A DNA stretch of 64,000 nucleotides from positions 1-64,000 of the forward strand of contig NZ_AUEC01000032.1 in the NCBI RefSeq assembly GCF_000425785.1, given 5' to 3'. How positions within the stretch are numbered: the stretch's first letter is position 1; every line of letters starts with the position of its first letter. This stretch comes from Pseudomonas taiwanensis DSM 21245 (lineage in GTDB: Bacteria; Pseudomonadota; Gammaproteobacteria; Pseudomonadales; Pseudomonadaceae). Shown piece by piece: positions 62,345 through 64,000 of this stretch. Below the pieces are notes generated by a model. The model made no database searches. It was not told the origin of the DNA and was given only the letters and a program-made list of their open reading frames with translations. The position numbers were made by a program, and so were the translations under genes.

Positions 62345-63883
62345 ATGCCCACCGCCACTGCACCTTTGCGTCTCGAGTTGCGCGCTATCACCAAGCGCTA
62401 CCCCGGCACGCTGGCCAACGACCGTGTCGACCTCACCATCAAGCCAGGCGAAATCCATGCCTTGCTGGGTGAAAACGGCGCGGGCAAAAGCACCTTGATG
62501 AAGATCATCTACGGCGTCACCGCGCCAGACAGCGGCGAAGTCCTGTGGCAAGGCCAGCCCGTACGGGTGCGCGATCCGGCGCAAGCCCGCGCACTGGGCA
62601 TTGGCATGGTGTTCCAGCATTTCTCGTTGTTCGAAACCCTGAGCGTGGCCGAGAACATCGCCCTGGCCCTCGGTCGTGAAGCCGGTACGCCGAAGCAGTT
62701 GGAGCCGCGCATTCGCGAGGTGTCACAGCGCTACGGCATGGGTCTGGCGCCGGAGCGTCTGGTGCATAGCCTGTCGATTGGCGAGCGTCAGCGGGTGGAA
62801 ATCGTGCGTTGCCTGATGCAGGACATTCGCCTGTTGATTCTCGACGAGCCCACCTCGGTGCTCACGCCCCAGGAGGTCGATGAGCTGTTCATCACCCTGC
62901 GCGCCCTGGCGGCCGAAGGGTGCAGCATTCTGTTCATCAGCCACAAACTGAACGAAGTCCGCGCACTCTGCGACACCGCGACGGTCTTGCGCGGTGGGCG
63001 AGTTGCCGGGGCCTGTGTGCCACGCCAGTGCAGCGACTTGCAACTGGCGCGGTTGATGGTCGGCGATGCCGAAGGCCTGGAAGCCAGCTACCCAAAAGTG
63101 GATGGCGGACCTGTCCGTTTGCGCGTGGACGACCTCAGTTGGCGCAACGCCGATCCGTTCGGCACCTCGCTAAGCCAAGTGCGGCTGGAAGTGCTTAGCG
63201 GTGAAATCGTCGGCATCGCGGGGGTCGCCGGAAACGGGCAGGATGAACTGCTGGCGCTGTTGTCCGGCGAAGCCCGTCTGCCGCGCAGCGAACGCGAACG
63301 CCTCACCCTCGACCAACAGCCAATGGCTCACCTGCATCCGGACGAACGTCGCCGCCTGGGCATGGCCATTGTCCCAGCCGAGCGCCTGGGCCACGGCGCG
63401 GTGCCTGACATGAGCCTTGCCGACAACGCCTTGCTGTCCTCCTTCCACCAAGAGCTGGTAGAGCACGGCATGGTCCGCCGCAACCGCGTGCAGGCCTTGG
63501 CCCAGCGAATCGTCCAGCGCTTCGGGGTCAAGACCCCGGACATCCATACCCCTGCACGCAGCCTGTCCGGCGGCAACCTGCAGAAGTTCATCCTCGGCCG
63601 TGAAGTGCTGCAGCAACCCAAGCTACTGGTCGCGGCACACCCTACCTGGGGCGTGGACGTCGGCGCGGCGGCCACCATTCACCGCGAGCTGATCGCCCTG
63701 CGCGATGCCGGTGCGTCGATTCTGGTGATCTCCGAAGACCTCGACGAGCTGTTCCAGATCAGCGACCGTCTCGGTGCCTTGTGCGGTGGCCGCCTGTCGC
63801 CGCTCAAGGCTACCGCGCAGACCACCCTGACCGAAGTCGGCCGCTGGATGGCCGGACAATTCGATAACCCAGCTGCAGCCTGA
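62345..63883 (+). CDS. Nucleoside/BMP-type ABC transporter ATP-binding protein (two ATPase domains)
   Basis: 512 residues with two ABC domains. The first has GENGAGKST (Walker A), the signature LSIGERQ and LLILDEPTSVLTPQE; the second has a degenerate Walker A (GVAGNGQDE) and LSGGNLQKFI. This is the sugar/nucleoside class (RbsA/YufO-like). It probably energises purine or nucleoside uptake with the permease gene that follows (10-bp gap). A sigma-54 promoter and NtrC-like site lie upstream, suggesting nitrogen control. Confidence 0.82.
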   Translation: MPTATAPLRLELRAITKRYPGTLANDRVDLTIKPGEIHALLGENGAGKSTLMKIIYGVTAPDSGEVLWQGQPVRVRDPAQARALGIGMVFQHFSLFETLSVAENIALALGREAGTPKQLEPRIREVSQRYGMGLAPERLVHSLSIGERQRVEIVRCLMQDIRLLILDEPTSVLTPQEVDELFITLRALAAEGCSILFISHKLNEVRALCDTATVLRGGRVAGACVPRQCSDLQLARLMVGDAEGLEASYPKVDGGPVRLRVDDLSWRNADPFGTSLSQVRLEVLSGEIVGIAGVAGNGQDELLALLSGEARLPRSERERLTLDQQPMAHLHPDERRRLGMAIVPAERLGHGAVPDMSLADNALLSSFHQELVEHGMVRRNRVQALAQRIVQRFGVKTPDIHTPARSLSGGNLQKFILGREVLQQPKLLVAAHPTWGVDVGAAATIHRELIALRDAGASILVISEDLDELFQISDRLGALCGGRLSPLKATAQTTLTEVGRWMAGQFDNPAAA

Positions 63884-63893
63884 AGAGAAACCC

Positions 63894-64000
63894 ATGCTAT
63901 TGACCCTCGAACCTCGTCTGCAGCAATCGCGTCGCCACCTGCTGCTCTCACCGCTGCTGGCCGGCCTGCTGACACTGCTCAGCGGCGCCCTGTTGTTCGC
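63894..64000 (+). CDS. ABC transporter permease, partial (runs off the window)
   Basis: Begins at ATG 63894, 10 bases after the ATPase stop, with GAGA upstream. The 35 visible codons encode a charged N-terminus followed by a hydrophobic segment (LLLSPLLAGLLTLLSGALLF), as expected for the membrane partner of the ATPase. The remainder is outside the window. Confidence 0.7.
   Translation, partial: MLLTLEPRLQQSRRHLLLSPLLAGLLTLLSGALLF

Overview
The window reads as chromosomal DNA of a Pseudomonas from the putida group. Supporting this are the high GC content, REP-type elements with a GCGAGC/GCTCGC or GCGGGT/ACCCGC core, a PagL with the pseudomonad catalytic spacing, and a gene order (serine dehydratase, polyamine genes, then a long exopolysaccharide block) that I recall from P. 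putida. No rRNA, complete tRNA, CRISPR array, phage or insertion sequence with a transposase was seen.

Region 1 (1-12.5 kb) holds unlinked housekeeping and accessory genes: an inositol-monophosphatase-type histidinol phosphatase, a low-GC delta-60-repeat protein, a tandem universal stress protein, a Fur-box-preceded TonB-dependent siderophore receptor, the lipid A deacylase PagL, a PhyH-type dioxygenase, a small secreted protein, a divergent LysR/Sad pair, and an SF1-type helicase. Region 2 (12.5-20.3 kb) is an amine catabolism block (AraC regulator, gamma-glutamylpolyamine synthetase, polyamine-binding protein, FAD oxidase). It is followed by L-serine dehydratase with a divergent DsdC-like regulator.

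Region 3 (20.3-44 kb) is a large exopolysaccharide locus resembling the P. putida Pea locus. A leftward operon (31.07 to 20.3 kb) encodes a small Tat-signal protein, a GMC oxidoreductase, two hexapeptide acyltransferases, four glycosyltransferases, a VirK/YbjX protein, a WecG/TagA transferase and the initiating undecaprenyl-phosphate sugar transferase. A divergent rightward arm encodes the polymerase/ligase, a periplasmic GH5-like glycosidase and GalE. A second leftward operon encodes a 58-residue membrane-anchored small protein, Wza, an outer-membrane beta-barrel, Wzz/GumC and a CpsD-type kinase. A GT61 glycosyltransferase and a GNAT protein lie beyond a structured repeat, and a CHASE-GGDEF-EAL protein follows.

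Region 4 (46.9-53 kb) contains a GapN-like dehydrogenase, a VOC protein, a conserved unknown, a perfect 51-bp inverted REP pair, and ilvA with a textbook attenuator (Ile-rich leader peptide, antiterminator and terminator). A PACE efflux protein follows.

Region 5 (53.1-61.5 kb) is the most striking: a translationally coupled operon wecB-nfrB-nfrA-ybcH followed closely by a membrane diguanylate cyclase. By analogy with E. coli it is a cyclic-di-GMP-activated ManNAc-polysaccharide machine (the phage N4 receptor system), here with its precursor enzyme and a dedicated cyclase built in. The NfrB homologue carries four MshEN-like LGxxL motifs.

The window ends with a peroxiredoxin and the start of a nucleoside/BMP-type ABC transporter operon that has a good sigma-54 promoter and an NtrC-like site.
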